Assembly (NCBI GenBank): GCA_021163525.1
Contig: JAGGTX010000060.1
Location: forward strand, 1-18,307
Direction: 5' to 3'
DNA: 18,307 nucleotides
Source: Caldifarciminota bacterium
GTDB taxonomy: Bacteria; Hydrothermota; UBA3072; B12-G15
Under the pieces are notes generated by a model. That model ran no database searches. It saw only the letters and a program-made list of their open reading frames with translations, and was not told the DNA's origin. A program made the position numbers and the translations under genes. Positions 9,101-17,882 of the stretch are shown here, one piece after another. The first letter of the stretch is position 1. Each line of letters opens with the position of its first letter.

Positions 9101-10140
9101 ATCCCTACCCTGTGACCTGTAATACTCTCAAGCCCAATTTTAAGCCTTTTCCCAAATTCCTCAATATTTTCTGCTGTTAAAAGCCTTTCAGACAGTGTGA
9201 ACACCCTGTGGAAGAAGTTTCTCTCTGATTCAAGGATGGTTGAGTTCAAAAGTGCACCAAGGGATAGTCTTATATCCTCAAAAACGCCCTGGAGAAGTGC
9301 ATCATCAAGGAACCCGGGCAGACCTACTATAACTGAATACCTCTCTGTCTCAAACTTTTCAAAAACCAGGTTACCTTTGCCAGCGGTAAATTCAAACCGT
9401 GGGAAGGATACTGTGATGGATACTGAATCTATCTGGAGGGTATCCATTATCTCCTTTACCATCATTTTAACCGCCCTTTTGAAAGGCTGGGATACAATTA
9501 TTCTGAAAAGGTTGTCTGCGAGTTTCACCCTTATCAACTGGTTTGCATTTGAGAGGAGTATAATAACCCCTCTGTGGAGGAATGGTATTAACTGAATCTT
9601 AATCATATTTCCTCTGAATCTTGCAAAGAATGATTTTCCCTTCCTTGAATCCTTCACAAGCACGAGGTCTTCCCTGTACTTGTCAATAAACCTCTCCTCA
9701 TCCATATCCCCGTATTTAAGCATTTTATTGAAAAGTTTGTTTCTACCTATGGGTTTAATACGACTGTCAACAATAAGAACACCATAATCCAGTGAGTTCA
9801 GAAAATCCGTGAAATAATCCCTCTGTTTCTCAAGGAGTGATGTGAGCTTTATCTCTGTTGATATGTCAACCAAAACAAAGGCGGTTCTCCCCTCCTCTTC
9901 AATTCGGTAAAGCCTGAAATCCCTCTCACCATTAACAGTATAAATAATAACAATTCCCCTTGCGATTTCTCCTTTCCTCAATTTTTCATATGTTTTCAAT
10001 GAAGATGGATGAATAAAATCCCTGAGATATGCACCTTTTATGTCTGAACCAATGATATTTGAAAAATTTTCATTATGTTCAATGACCCTGCCATCACTAT
10101 CAATTCCCACTAAAGGAAGGGGGCTATTTTTTATCTCCAT
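6133..10140 (-). CDS. Very large soluble multi-domain sensor histidine kinase
   Basis: This 1335-residue kinase autophosphorylates on histidine and should pass the phosphate to the adjacent receiver protein. N-terminal PAS-like domains span about 1-95 and 105-200. Several GAF-like or divergent sensor modules follow (about 205-305, 310-405, 425-575 and 600-735). There is a clear GAF at about 850-995 and another PAS at about 1005-1105. The HisKA domain has H1131 in [12 protein letters not shown]. The ATPase domain has N1242 in [16 protein letters not shown] at 1270-1276, FFTT at 1287-1290 and GTGLGLS at 1294-1300. This core is of the NtrB-like type. I see no transmembrane helix, so the signal is probably cytoplasmic. 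The start overlaps the TPR gene stop by one base (TAATG) without a strong binding site, suggesting translational coupling. The middle region diverges too far to name ligands. Confidence 0.93.
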   Translation of the reverse strand: MEIKNSPLPLVGIDSDGRVIEHNENFSNIIGSDIKGAYLRDFIHPSSLKTYEKLRKGEIARGIVIIYTVNGERDFRLYRIEEEGRTAFVLVDISTEIKLTSLLEKQRDYFTDFLNSLDYGVLIVDSRIKPIGRNKLFNKMLKYGDMDEERFIDKYREDLVLVKDSRKGKSFFARFRGNMIKIQLIPFLHRGVIILLSNANQLIRVKLADNLFRIIVSQPFKRAVKMMVKEIMDTLQIDSVSITVSFPRFEFTAGKGNLVFEKFETERYSVIVGLPGFLDDALLQGVFEDIRLSLGALLNSTILESERNFFHRVFTLSERLLTAENIEEFGKRLKIGLESITGHRVGIVLTEYSNKVKLGKRFTGYENLKFNISDCELNVWLNWEDLITVERRLLLTFLEIHFSRFVQNMKVQKLYNRFANLYEMTNLLFNNEFRKVYKKVLNLATGIGGDYISLIKLRGDGSGFFVYSTGYSDREIEEINRKLKEIYSPFNKDAYRFFSETMRNGMAYKRVRKGTGIERFVVHKGIKHLYMFAIGRDSPEPYIFTVGFKSEKKPTREQLIMFSDLAHQISFVGFRDVYMNMNRGISEILKTLSSVDYWVKDEGKFRKNMMIIAKKIAEIVSAKQGYFFKVENGYLKCVFFTEKKYDDIPERIKLSSIPTAKRALKRMETLVLKKTSNEHPLVDETDFRPVMVFIPLNIPGLGKYVLVYKKTGSIPFTEDLINLLSLIGILINTLSGKYASLGKIHELLMFLKTYPEKPPLKKNGNFFYIKKMSKIRNKRVLSELNRNNWVRSGDTLYFKIERIKGDNNIIVLKGLNDEEIDCFREILTLFVNSIYEKSRIEEFNNKFISLSRSLKSVSSMSYTEAKGVILKEIVSTMNLAYAGLFIREDDYLKLDSFYAMSPQSVKDIRIQLRKDTVTTRAFNSDRPILVQDVEKCDFYLEGIVGIKSELAIPITFGDEKLGVLDLGRETKEGFSNLDILFAEDVSHLLSVWLWIFFTGEKIIKEERLTSLIMDNITTGLIITDRSGLVLSSNRFIEEWLGENLEGRNIVEYFNQESMREPLEGRYVDRMIFNFRDMVFGYSGAPMFDENGRIIGGLYIIRDLTEIREMEERIKRQERLAALGEMSAGMAHEIKNPLAAVKAGIEYLMRGVREEEKIESFNLIMKEINRVDRIVKGMLAYARRPPLRMKEFDICECVEKVLAIYGINSREKNIRVEVHCVGSIIMYGDEDQITEVISNLFLNAVDATPEGGKILIGIEERDDKVVIKVSDNGPGIPEEVKEKIFNPFFTTRSQGTGLGLSITHRIVTDHGGMISVENNREGGATFTVILPRRKNG

Positions 10141-10415
10141 TATTTACCCACAATCTTTTCAAGCCTTTCCTTAGCAAGTGCAAAATCTTTATCATACTGG
10201 AGTGCCTTTTCGTAGTATTTCCTTGCCTCCTCATAATTTCTTATACTCTCATAGGCCATTCCAAGAAGATAGTAAACTTCAGGGTCAGGGACATTGCTGG
10301 ATTCATCCGCCTTTTTCAAAGATTCAATCGCCTCCTTAAACCTCTGATGCAGAAGATAAAACCTTCCTACCTCCTTCAGGTCCTCAAGGGTTCCAGGGTC
10401 TATTTCCTTCTCCAT
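10140..10415 (-). CDS. Small tetratricopeptide-repeat (TPR) protein
   Basis: This is a 91-residue cytoplasmic protein with about two TPR units. One covers residues ~13-40 and is imperfect. The other, at ~47-80, is classic, with EVYYLLGMAYESIRNYEEA followed by RKYYEKALQYD. TPRs bind partner proteins, and no enzymatic motif is present. The longer frame from 10472 would overlap trkA heavily. I chose ATG 10415, 10 bases after the trkA stop. The final trkA codons (AGG AGG TGA, 10426-10434) form a strong ribosome binding site, though the spacing to ATG is long (13 bases), and a closer AGAGGG may help. Its place between a potassium-channel regulator and a sensor kinase suggests an adaptor role, which is only inference. 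Confidence 0.85.
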   Translation of the reverse strand: MEKEIDPGTLEDLKEVGRFYLLHQRFKEAIESLKKADESSNVPDPEVYYLLGMAYESIRNYEEARKYYEKALQYDKDFALAKERLEKIVGK

Positions 10416-10425
10416 TATCCCTCTT

Positions 10426-11118
10426 TCACCTCCTGAGTTTCTTAAACCTCTCCAGGTCATCGTATTTACCAATCAAGACAAGCACATCCCCCTCTATAAG
10501 TTTCTCATCACTGGATGGTGAAACAATTATCTCCTCATTCAAAACAGTCTTACCACCCTCATCAATAATGGGCACCTCCCTCTTAATTGCAATCAGGTTC
10601 AACCCATACTTTGACCTTATCTGGCTCTCTCTCAATGTTTTTCCAATCACCTGCGGTGGTGCCACAATCTCAATTATACCATAAGAGGGCGAAAGTTCAA
10701 TATACTCAAAGATTGAAGGGTTTGCTATGCTTTCAGCAGTTCTCAATGCAATATCCCTTTCAGGGAAGATAACCTTATCCGCACCTATCTTCCTTAATAT
10801 CCTTCCCTGAAGTTCTGTTGTTGCCTTTGTAACAACATAATCAACACCTAATTCTTTCAGATTCATCGTGATAAGTATGCTTGATGCAATATCCTCACCA
10901 ACACTCACAACCGCTATCTTGAAGTTTTCAACCCCTGCCTCTTTGAGCGCCCTTGGGTCTGTAGCATCCGCAGTAACGGCATTCACAACATACTGGGAGA
11001 GTGCCTCAACCTGCTCCTCGTCCCTGTCAATCACCAATACATTGCAGTCCCTCTTTGCAAGTTCAAGTGCAACTGTTGAGCCAAAGGCTCCAAGCCCAAT
11101 TACAACAACATCCTTCAT
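10426..11118 (-). CDS. trkA: Trk/Ktr potassium uptake regulatory subunit (TrkA/KtrA family)
   Basis: This is the cytoplasmic gating ring subunit that binds nucleotides (NAD(H), ATP/ADP) and controls the TrkH/KtrB potassium channel. At 230 residues with a single RCK_N plus RCK_C pair it matches KtrA-sized proteins rather than the duplicated ~458-residue E. coli TrkA. The Rossmann motif GLGAFGST is at residues 8-15, with the acidic D31 after the second strand. The RCK_C domain covers about 140-230. It starts 7 bases after the trkH stop and a purine-rich site (AGGTGGAG) precedes the ATG, so the two subunits are co-translated. The last codons double as the binding site for the TPR gene. The family is firm; ktrA is an equally valid name. 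Confidence 0.95.
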   Translation of the reverse strand: MKDVVVIGLGAFGSTVALELAKRDCNVLVIDRDEEQVEALSQYVVNAVTADATDPRALKEAGVENFKIAVVSVGEDIASSILITMNLKELGVDYVVTKATTELQGRILRKIGADKVIFPERDIALRTAESIANPSIFEYIELSPSYGIIEIVAPPQVIGKTLRESQIRSKYGLNLIAIKREVPIIDEGGKTVLNEEIIVSPSSDEKLIEGDVLVLIGKYDDLERFKKLRR

Positions 11119-11125
11119 TCTCCAC

Positions 11126-12481
11126 CTATCCTATGAGTATTTTTGCGGCAGGATACTTTATCACCTCTTCCCTTGGTCTGAATAGGGAAGCAGCAATAAC
11201 CAGTGGTCCTGCCCTTCCAAATATCATGGTCACTATCAGTATCAGTTTCCCTGCAACTGTAAAATCACCTGCAAGGCTCACCTCACTCCTCTGGCTTGAA
11301 CCCATGGACAACCCTACTGTCCCAAAGGCAGAAACCTCTTCAAAAAGTAGAGGTAAGAAACCTCTCTCATTATACACCTTTTTCTCTGTGTATGTCAACA
11401 GGGTGGTCATGGTGAAGATATACAGAACAGACAGGAAAAGAAGAAGGAATGCCTTGTTCAGGGTCGGTTCTGAAATCCTCCTCTTAAAGACATTCGTGTA
11501 GAGACGACCTTTCAATCTATTCTTCATCCACATGAGAAGAACCACAAAGGTTGTTGTTTTAACCCCACCACCCGTGCCTCCAGGTGATGCACCTATGAAC
11601 ATTCCCAGCATCACCAGAAGAAGGGTAATAGGGAGTAGTGAGCCTGTATTAACAAGGTTAAAACCTGCTGTTCTTGGTGTTATTGCTGTGAAGAAACCAG
11701 CAAGAAAGGCATATCCCCTTGAAAGGCCCCTGAGTGTATTCCCCTTTTCGGTAAGTATAATAAGCCCTGTATACACAAGGATGAGGATAACTGTGGTGAG
11801 GAGAACAATCCTCGTATGAACATCAAGAAACTTCTTATTGCCCGTAAGCCTCATACCAATGTCCCTCAAAACAATAAAACCTATCCCGCCCACTATGATA
11901 AGTATTGCAACGGTTATGCTGATCAGTGGATACCTGTAAAATCCTGTAAGGTTGGTTGAAAAGGTGCTGAAACCAGCATTGCAGAATGCACTGACAGAAT
12001 GAAACACTGCCTGATTCAAGGCCTCCTTGAAGGGAAGAATTTGGGAAAACCCTGAGAATAGCACAATCATCCCGGAGACTTCAAAAACAATTGTTGTTAC
12101 CACAATCCACTTCAAAAATTGGACAATCTCCTCCATTGATAGAAGGCCATACTCCTCCTTTGCCACCATCCTTTGCCTCAGGTTTGGTATCCTTCTGAAC
12201 ATGATCAGGAGAAGGTTGGAAAATGCCATGTATCCCAGACCCCCAATCTGTATAAGAATAAGAATAACCACCTTCCCAAAGAGCGTGAAATCAACCGCTG
12301 TATCCTTCACTATCAGACCTGTTACACAGAAGGCAGATGTTGCAGTGAACAGTGCATCAATGGAACTTATACCCTTTGATGAGATGGGCAGAGATAATAG
12401 AATCGTCCCAGATAAAATCATAGTAATGTAAACCAGTATTATGTACCTTGATGGATTCTTAACCTGATACTTAGAAGGCAT
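11126..12481 (-). CDS. trkH: Trk/Ktr potassium channel membrane subunit (TrkH/KtrB family)
   Basis: This is the inner-membrane K+ translocating subunit, 451 residues with about eight to ten hydrophobic helices, close to KtrB length. The four pore-loop filters characteristic of the superfamily of K+ transporters are visible: FCVTGLIV, FCNAGFS, PRTAGFN and FGTVGLSMG. Each has its key glycine, so the channel should be K+-selective. The gating-loop segment SPGGTGGGVKTTT is also present. The start ATG lies inside the end of lon (11-base overlap), with only a weak GTGGA-like binding site, which suggests coupling to lon translation. It is followed after 7 bases by trkA. Whether uptake is coupled to Na+ or H+ cannot be read from the sequence. 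Confidence 0.95.
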   Translation of the reverse strand: MPSKYQVKNPSRYIILVYITMILSGTILLSLPISSKGISSIDALFTATSAFCVTGLIVKDTAVDFTLFGKVVILILIQIGGLGYMAFSNLLLIMFRRIPNLRQRMVAKEEYGLLSMEEIVQFLKWIVVTTIVFEVSGMIVLFSGFSQILPFKEALNQAVFHSVSAFCNAGFSTFSTNLTGFYRYPLISITVAILIIVGGIGFIVLRDIGMRLTGNKKFLDVHTRIVLLTTVILILVYTGLIILTEKGNTLRGLSRGYAFLAGFFTAITPRTAGFNLVNTGSLLPITLLLVMLGMFIGASPGGTGGGVKTTTFVVLLMWMKNRLKGRLYTNVFKRRISEPTLNKAFLLLFLSVLYIFTMTTLLTYTEKKVYNERGFLPLLFEEVSAFGTVGLSMGSSQRSEVSLAGDFTVAGKLILIVTMIFGRAGPLVIAASLFRPREEVIKYPAAKILIG

Positions 12482-14732
12482 TTTCCACTACATCCTCTGT
12501 ATTTTTTACGAATATCAGATTGAGCCCCGTTTTAACGGCCTCTGGAACCTCTTTTATATCCCTTTCATTATCAAGGGGTAAAATGACATTTTTTACCCCT
12601 GCACTCCTTGCAGCCATGAGCTTGGCAGTGAGGCCACCAACCCCGAGAATCCTGCCACTCAATGTGATTTCACCCGTCATTGCAACATCTCCCTTTGTTT
12701 GTTTCTTCGTGAGTGCACTGAGTATTGATGAGAAAATGGTAACACCTGCTGATGGTCCATCCTTTGGAACTGCACCTTCAGGTATGTGGACATGAACATC
12801 CAGTTTTCTGTAGAAATCCCTGTTAAGTCCATATTTTTTGTAATTGCTCCTTATCACGCTCAATGCAGCCATTGCAGATTCCTTCATCACATCCCCCATC
12901 TGGCCTGTGAGTATGAGATTACCCTCACCATCCATCACCCTTGTTTCCACCTGCATGACTTCACCACCAACTGGTGTCCATGCAAGCCCTGTTGCAACCC
13001 CCACCCCCTGCTTTTTCTTGAAACCCTTGAATTTTGGAACACCCAGAAAATCCTCTATGTTTTTAATGGTTATTCTGGGAATCCTTCTGGAACCAAATGC
13101 CTTCTCCCTTGCAATCTTCCTTGCAATCTTCCTCAATGACCTTTCAAGGTTTCTAACGCCTGCCTCCTGTGTATACTCCTTAATTATCTTCTTTATAACC
13201 CCATCAGATACCCTGAAATCCCTTTGCCTTAAACCTGTATCCTCAATTATTTTCGGGATGAGATGCCTCTTTGCGATCTCAATCTTTTCAAACTCAAGGT
13301 AACCTGGAAGGTTGATTATCTCCATTCTATCAAGGAGTGGGGGTGGTATTGAATAGGTAACATTGGCTGTGGTGATGAAGAGAACATGGGAGAGGTCATA
13401 ACCAATCTCAATATAGTGGTCCATAAATGATTGATTCACCTCAGGGTCAAGCACCTCAAGGAGTGCACTTGCAGGGTCCCCCCTGTAATCAACACCTATC
13501 TTGTCCACCTCATCAAGCAGGAACACAGGGTTGTTCACACCTGCCCTTGCAATCTCCTGAATAATCTTTCCTGGCATTGACCCAACATAGGTTCTCCTAT
13601 GCCCCCTTATCTCTGCCTCATCCTTCACACCCCCAAGTGATGCCCTTACAAACTTCCTCCCAAGTGCCTCTGCAATAGACCTGCCAAGGGATGTCTTACC
13701 AACACCTGGTGGTCCAACAAAACAAAGGATGTGTCCCTTTGAAGAACCTGTGAGTTTCAAAACACTGAGGTATTCAATGATGGTCTCCTTCACCTTCTCC
13801 AGACCATAGTGGTTCTTCTCAAGCACCTCCTGAACCTTCTTTATATCCATCTCTTCCTGTTTTCCATTGTTCCAGGGAAGTTTAAGGAGCCAGTCAAGGT
13901 AATTCCTGATAACAACACTCTCTGGAGACATAGGGGGGATTTTTTTGAGCCTATCCAGTTCTGAAAGTGCCTTCTCCCTTGCCTCATCTGGCATATTTGA
14001 TTTTTCAATCGTTTCCTTCAATTTCTGAATATCCTCATCCTCCTCCCTTCCCAGTTCCTTCTGTATCACCTTCAACTGTTCATGGAGCAGATACTGCTTC
14101 TGATTTTTTGACAGCCTATCCTTAACCTTGTCAAGTATCTCCTTCTCAAGCCTTGCAACCTCAAGGTCTGTTGATATTGCCTCAAGTATCTTATCAAGTT
14201 TTGTCTCAATACCTTCAAGTTGATAGATATGCCATTTAACATTGTTGTTCAGCGGGATTGCAGAAAGGGTTCTGTACAGAAAGGTTACAGGGTCATTCTC
14301 CTGAACAAGTGCCTCAATACCTGGTGCCCTTTCCGCCTCTGATAGGGCTGTGAACTCAAGAAGAAGCCTCTTTACAGCCCTGGTGAGAGCAAGGGCCTTC
14401 CTGTAATCCTCTATTTCTTCAAAAACGACCTCAACATCCGCAAAGGGAACCCCGCGAATTTCCCTTATTGACTTAATCCTGCACCTATCCTCCCCCTGGA
14501 GAACTATCCTGATACCCCTTGCGGTTTCATCCAGTGAAACCACCTCTGCTATAGTGGAGTATTCCCTTTCAAGATTTGAAATTCCTGATGGAATAACAAC
14601 CACTTTACCATTGAAATTATCCATTGCCCTTTCAATGGTGAGGATTTCATGCCCATTATTCAATATGTAGGGAATGGAATTTAATGGGAAAAGAACCTCT
14701 TCCTCAATATATAGGACCGGAAACCTGTTCAT
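12471..14732 (-). CDS. lon: ATP-dependent protease Lon
   Basis: Lon is a homo-oligomeric AAA+ serine protease that degrades misfolded and regulatory proteins in the cytoplasm. At 753 residues it is slightly shorter than the E. coli enzyme (784). The LON N-terminal domain covers about 1-190 and a coiled coil about 185-260. The AAA+ module has Walker A GPPGVGKT at 340-347 and Walker B VFLLDEVD at 403-410. The peptidase domain has catalytic S661 in PKDGPSAGV and K704 in LTAKLMAA, so it should be active. The ATG overlaps the clpX stop as ATGA, with AAGG just upstream. Linkage after tig-clpP-clpX matches the well-known E. coli order, but hupB, which follows lon there, is replaced by trkH. Confidence 0.98.
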   Translation of the reverse strand: MNRFPVLYIEEEVLFPLNSIPYILNNGHEILTIERAMDNFNGKVVVIPSGISNLEREYSTIAEVVSLDETARGIRIVLQGEDRCRIKSIREIRGVPFADVEVVFEEIEDYRKALALTRAVKRLLLEFTALSEAERAPGIEALVQENDPVTFLYRTLSAIPLNNNVKWHIYQLEGIETKLDKILEAISTDLEVARLEKEILDKVKDRLSKNQKQYLLHEQLKVIQKELGREEDEDIQKLKETIEKSNMPDEAREKALSELDRLKKIPPMSPESVVIRNYLDWLLKLPWNNGKQEEMDIKKVQEVLEKNHYGLEKVKETIIEYLSVLKLTGSSKGHILCFVGPPGVGKTSLGRSIAEALGRKFVRASLGGVKDEAEIRGHRRTYVGSMPGKIIQEIARAGVNNPVFLLDEVDKIGVDYRGDPASALLEVLDPEVNQSFMDHYIEIGYDLSHVLFITTANVTYSIPPPLLDRMEIINLPGYLEFEKIEIAKRHLIPKIIEDTGLRQRDFRVSDGVIKKIIKEYTQEAGVRNLERSLRKIARKIAREKAFGSRRIPRITIKNIEDFLGVPKFKGFKKKQGVGVATGLAWTPVGGEVMQVETRVMDGEGNLILTGQMGDVMKESAMAALSVIRSNYKKYGLNRDFYRKLDVHVHIPEGAVPKDGPSAGVTIFSSILSALTKKQTKGDVAMTGEITLSGRILGVGGLTAKLMAARSAGVKNVILPLDNERDIKEVPEAVKTGLNLIFVKNTEDVVENAF

Positions 14733-15958
14733 TCTGCCTTTCTTCTTTTTTCCCTGTAAACAAAAATGGGTTCCTCATTGTTTTCAACAACGGATCTTGT
14801 TATAATGCATTCCTTAACCCCCTTAAGTCCAGGTATCCTGTACATAATATCAAGCATAATATCTTCCATAGCACCCCTCAATCCCCTTGCACCTGTTTTT
14901 AATCCCAGTGCCTTCTTTGCTATTGCATGGAGTGCATCTGCCTCAAAATAGAGTTTCACACCATCCATCTTTATAAGTTCCTGATACTGCTTCACAAGTG
15001 CATTCTTTGGTTCTGTGAGTATCTTTACAAGGTCATCCTCGGTCAGGTCATGGAGTGGGGTGATAACCGGAAATCTTCCAACAAGTTCTGGTATCATTCC
15101 ATACTTTACGAGGTCTTCTGGCTCAATCAACTTCAGGAGTTCATACTTCCTCATATCTTCCTGTGCCTTAATTGGTGCATTGAATCCCACAGCGGCCTTT
15201 CCAATTCTGTATTTCACCACATTCTCTATACCATCAAATGTTCCACCACCAATGAAGAGGATATTCTTTGTGTTCACCTGTATGAAGGCCTGTTCAGGGT
15301 GTTTTCTTCCACCTTTGGGAGGCACATTCACCTTATCACCTTCAACAATCTTAAGGAGTGCCTGCTGAACACCTTCGCCTGAAACATCCCTTGTGATGGA
15401 AGGATTCTCTGATTTTCTGGAAATCTTGTCAATCTCATCAATATAAACAATCCCCATCTCTGCCATCTTAAGGTCGTAGTTGCATGCCTGAAGTAACCTC
15501 ACGAGGAGATTCTCAACATCTTCACCCACATAACCTGCCTCTGTGAGGGCTGTTGCGTCACCTATTGCAAGTGGAACATTCAGTATCTTTGCAAGTGTCT
15601 GGACAAGGTATGTTTTCCCAACCCCGGTTGGACCAATCATCAGTATGTTGCTTTTCTCTATATCCACATCCCTGCTGGTCTTGCTAAGTATCCTTTTATA
15701 GTGGTTGTAAACTGCAACAGAGAGAACCTTCTTTGCATGTTCCTGGCCTACGACATATTTATCCAGTTCCTTCTTTATCTCCTGAGGGGTCTGGAGTTTT
15801 ATCTCACCCTTTGCCCTGGCAGCCGGTTCAATCCTCAGAATCTCATGGAGTAATTCAATACAATCAGGGCATATGTAGGCATCCCGTATCCCATGGAACA
15901 TCCTTCCTGTTTCTTTATATGTTTTACCGCAGAAGGAACATCTAATCTGCTTTGGCAT
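14729..15958 (-). CDS. clpX: ClpX, ATP-dependent unfoldase subunit of ClpXP
   Basis: ClpX is the AAA+ unfoldase that recognises substrates and threads them into ClpP. The protein has 409 residues, the usual family length. The N-terminal zinc-binding domain has C7, C10, C30 and C33. The AAA+ core has Walker A GPTGVGKT at 109-116, the pore loop GYVG at 142-145, Walker B IVYIDE at 170-175 and the RKH motif at 218-220. The ClpP-docking loop, usually IGF, reads VGF in KAAVGFNAP, a mild variation. The start at 15958 lies 17 bases inside clpP and is preceded by AGGGGAG about 5 bases upstream. It overlaps lon by 4 bases. All motifs needed for activity are present. Confidence 0.98.
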   Translation of the reverse strand: MPKQIRCSFCGKTYKETGRMFHGIRDAYICPDCIELLHEILRIEPAARAKGEIKLQTPQEIKKELDKYVVGQEHAKKVLSVAVYNHYKRILSKTSRDVDIEKSNILMIGPTGVGKTYLVQTLAKILNVPLAIGDATALTEAGYVGEDVENLLVRLLQACNYDLKMAEMGIVYIDEIDKISRKSENPSITRDVSGEGVQQALLKIVEGDKVNVPPKGGRKHPEQAFIQVNTKNILFIGGGTFDGIENVVKYRIGKAAVGFNAPIKAQEDMRKYELLKLIEPEDLVKYGMIPELVGRFPVITPLHDLTEDDLVKILTEPKNALVKQYQELIKMDGVKLYFEADALHAIAKKALGLKTGARGLRGAMEDIMLDIMYRIPGLKGVKECIITRSVVENNEEPIFVYREKRRKAE

Positions 15959-16556
15959 TCATCTCCCCTCTATTTGTAATTACCTCATCAACAATCCCGT
16001 ACTCCTTTGCTTCAAGTGCTGACATCCAGAAATCCCTGTCCGTATCCTTCTCAATCCTCTTCAGGGGCTGGTTCGTATGTTGTGAAAGTATCTCATTGAT
16101 TATCTTTCTTATCTTTAAAATCTCCTCTGCGTGTATCTTTATATCCTCGGCAGTCCCCTGTGCACCACCCATTGGCTGATGGAGCAAAATCCTTGAATGG
16201 GGAAGGGCGTACCTTTTACCAGGTGCACCAGCTGCAAGCAGAACAGCTGCCATACTTGCTGCAACACCCATACATATGGTTGAAACATCGGGTTTTATGT
16301 ACTGGATTGTATCATAGATGGCAAGTCCAGCACTCACCAGACCACCTGGGCTGTTTATGTAAAGATAAATATCCCTGTCGGGTTCCTGTGCCTCAAGAAA
16401 TAAAAGCTGTGCTATCACAACATTGGCAACCTGTTCATTCAAAAGTGAACCAAGGAAAATAATTCTATCCTTAAGGAGCCTTGAATATATGTCGTATGCC
16501 CTTTCACCATGGGCGGTCTTCTCTATCACAAACGGTATCTGCTCAATTATCTCCAT
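15942..16556 (-). CDS. clpP: ClpP, ATP-dependent Clp protease proteolytic subunit
   Basis: ClpP is the barrel-forming serine peptidase that degrades proteins fed by ClpX. It has about 204 residues, normal size. The catalytic triad is visible. Using numbering from the upstream ATG, it is S103 in GVAASMAA, H128 in LLHQPMGG and D177 in TDRDF. The oxyanion-region NSPGG is also present. I prefer ATG 16556 because GAGG lies about 7 bases upstream. The ATG at 16562 would add two residues but abuts that site. The gene overlaps tig by 14 bases (20 with the longer start) and clpX by 17 bases, so translation of the three is probably coupled. Whether a propeptide is removed is not obvious. Confidence 0.97.
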   Translation of the reverse strand: MEIIEQIPFVIEKTAHGERAYDIYSRLLKDRIIFLGSLLNEQVANVVIAQLLFLEAQEPDRDIYLYINSPGGLVSAGLAIYDTIQYIKPDVSTICMGVAASMAAVLLAAGAPGKRYALPHSRILLHQPMGGAQGTAEDIKIHAEEILKIRKIINEILSQHTNQPLKRIEKDTDRDFWMSALEAKEYGIVDEVITNRGEMNAKAD

Positions 16557-17655
16557 CTTCATCCCTCACTTTTTTTATAAGGAATTCAATGGTCTTTTCC
16601 CTGATTAGAACTGGCCTTAAATTTTCCCTATAACCCGAAAGTTTCTCCTCATCAATCTTTCCTTCAGCCACCTCGTTAAGTTTCCTGTCAATATCCTCAT
16701 CCGTGATCTCAATCTTCTCCTTCAATGCAATGGCATCAAGGATTGCAATCCTCTTTGCCTCCTTCTCTGCATCCGACTTTGTCATATTCACGGATAGAGA
16801 CCTCACCAGGCTATCTGGCGGTTCAATGTCAAACTGTTCAAGAAGGTTATCCAGGATTTTATCCCTTATCTTCTTCTCCAGATTCTCCTTTACATCCTCT
16901 TCAAGTTGTGCCCTTATTTCCTTCTTCATTTCATCCAGATTTTCAAAACCCATGTTCTTTGCGAATTCATCATCTATCTCTGGTAATACCTTCTCCTTCA
17001 CATCAAGCACCCTAACCCTGATTTCACCTTTCTTACCTGCAAGTTCAGGTATTGAGAATTTCACTGGGAACTCTATATCCTCCTTTTTTTCCTCACCCGC
17101 CTTCATTCCCTTTACAAACCTGGAGAGTGTGTCATTCCCTATGTCAAGTGAATAATTGGTCATCTTCACATCGTCCATCTCTATATCCACAAGCACACTA
17201 TCGCCCTTCTTAATCTTTCTCTTCACAGGTTTAAGTTCGGCATTTATCTCCCTGAGTTTGGCAAGTTCCTTTTCAACATCCTTCTCGGTAACTTCACCGC
17301 CGGGAAGTTCCCTGGAAAGTTTCTTGTAATCTATCTTTCCAATCTCCGGGGGCACTTCAAGCACCACCTTCAGGGTTATATTCCCTTTTTCTTCATCCTT
17401 TTTTACATCAAGCACATCAGGACCTGCATAAATGAAGGGTCTATATTTCTCAAGGATCTCTTCAAGTTTTGCACCTGCAATCTCCTGAAAACCCTCTGCC
17501 TCAAGTTCCCTGCTGAACCTGACCTTGATCAGTTCAACAGGTGCCTTGCCCTTCCTGAAACCAGGAACCATAACATCCTTTCTATACTTTTCTGCAAGTT
17601 CCTTAATCTTCTTATCAAGTTCCTCTTTCTTTACCTCAAGTGTGTATTCAGCCAT
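16543..17655 (-). CDS. tig: Trigger factor, ribosome-associated chaperone (short form)
   Basis: Trigger factor binds the ribosome exit tunnel and shields nascent chains. The ribosome-docking signature GFRKGKAP is at residues 32-39. The middle FKBP-type prolyl isomerase region (about 150-235, with [11 protein letters not shown] and [12 protein letters not shown]) looks compressed compared with typical family members. A helical C-terminal chaperone region follows (about 240-370). At 370 residues it is well short of the ~430 of E. coli, and the first strand before the docking helix is also shortened. Upstream in-frame codons offer no better start. The ATG at 17655 is preceded by AGGAAGGAAGGA. 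It lies 25 bases after the tRNA-Leu gene and overlaps clpP. Isomerase activity may be reduced; docking should be intact. Confidence 0.93.
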   Translation of the reverse strand: MAEYTLEVKKEELDKKIKELAEKYRKDVMVPGFRKGKAPVELIKVRFSRELEAEGFQEIAGAKLEEILEKYRPFIYAGPDVLDVKKDEEKGNITLKVVLEVPPEIGKIDYKKLSRELPGGEVTEKDVEKELAKLREINAELKPVKRKIKKGDSVLVDIEMDDVKMTNYSLDIGNDTLSRFVKGMKAGEEKKEDIEFPVKFSIPELAGKKGEIRVRVLDVKEKVLPEIDDEFAKNMGFENLDEMKKEIRAQLEEDVKENLEKKIRDKILDNLLEQFDIEPPDSLVRSLSVNMTKSDAEKEAKRIAILDAIALKEKIEITDEDIDRKLNEVAEGKIDEEKLSGYRENLRPVLIREKTIEFLIKKVRDEDGDN

Positions 17656-17680
17656 AACCGTCCTTCCTTCCTGGATTCAC

Positions 17681-17763
17681 TGCGAGAGGGGGGACTCGAA
17701 CCCCCAAGCCCTCCGGGCACTGGATCCTAAATCCAGCGCGTATACCAGTTCCGCCACTCTCGC
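17681..17763 (-). tRNA. tRNA-Leu (anticodon UAG)
   Basis: The 83-base gene reads on the minus strand. The acceptor stem GCGAGAG pairs with CTCTCGC, followed by discriminator A. The anticodon arm is CTGGA-TTTAGGA-TCCAG, giving anticodon TAG. A long variable arm (GCCC GGA GGGC) is diagnostic of class II leucine tRNA. The T-arm is GGGGG-TTCGAGT-CCCCC. CCA is not encoded and must be added. It lies immediately downstream of a strong promoter and 25 bases before tig with no terminator between them, so tRNA processing would generate the 5' end of the tig mRNA. Confidence 0.97.
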
Positions 17764-17771
17764 CTGCACTA

Positions 17772-17800
17772 ATAATAACTTTTACCTGTAAGGTTGTCAA
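17772..17800 (-). promoter_or_regulatory. Strong sigma-70-type promoter for tRNA-Leu and the tig operon
   Basis: On the minus strand a perfect TTGACA (17795-17800) is followed by an ideal 17-base spacer and TATTAT (17772-17777). Transcription should begin near 17765, within a few bases of the mature tRNA 5' end. This is the best promoter match in the window. Confidence 0.8.
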
Positions 17801-17840
17801 TGTTTGAACCAATGGGTTTACTGGCAAAAGTGGTTTGATT

Positions 17841-17863
17841 AAAAAAGGGGGGGCATCCCCCCC
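17841..17863 (-). terminator. Rho-independent terminator after the beta-barrel-like gene
   Basis: Reading on the minus strand, seven G, a three-base loop and seven C form a hairpin, followed directly by TTTTTT (17841-17846). It lies about 20 bases after the stop of the upstream gene and insulates it from the tRNA promoter 40 bases on. Confidence 0.88.
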
Positions 17864-17882
17864 TTCATGAATGGCTTATGGA

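Noticed and set aside
9197..9595. Plus-strand open frame opposite the kinase gene
   Set aside because: It lies wholly antisense to an unbroken, domain-supported kinase frame and has no recognisable motif.
11001..11501. Plus-strand 166-codon frame opposite trkA/trkH
   Set aside because: It is low-complexity at the start, has no family features, and is antisense to two well-supported genes.
12844..13302. Plus-strand 152-codon frame opposite lon
   Set aside because: It is a shadow of the lon reading frame, serine/proline/leucine-rich without domain signs.
16703..17155. Plus-strand 150-codon Ser/Phe-rich frame opposite tig
   Set aside because: The composition is what results from reading Glu/Lys-rich trigger factor codons backwards.
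17841..17863. Terminator for the tig operon
   Set aside because: It lies upstream of the operon promoter, and its T-run orientation serves the gene to the right (minus strand).
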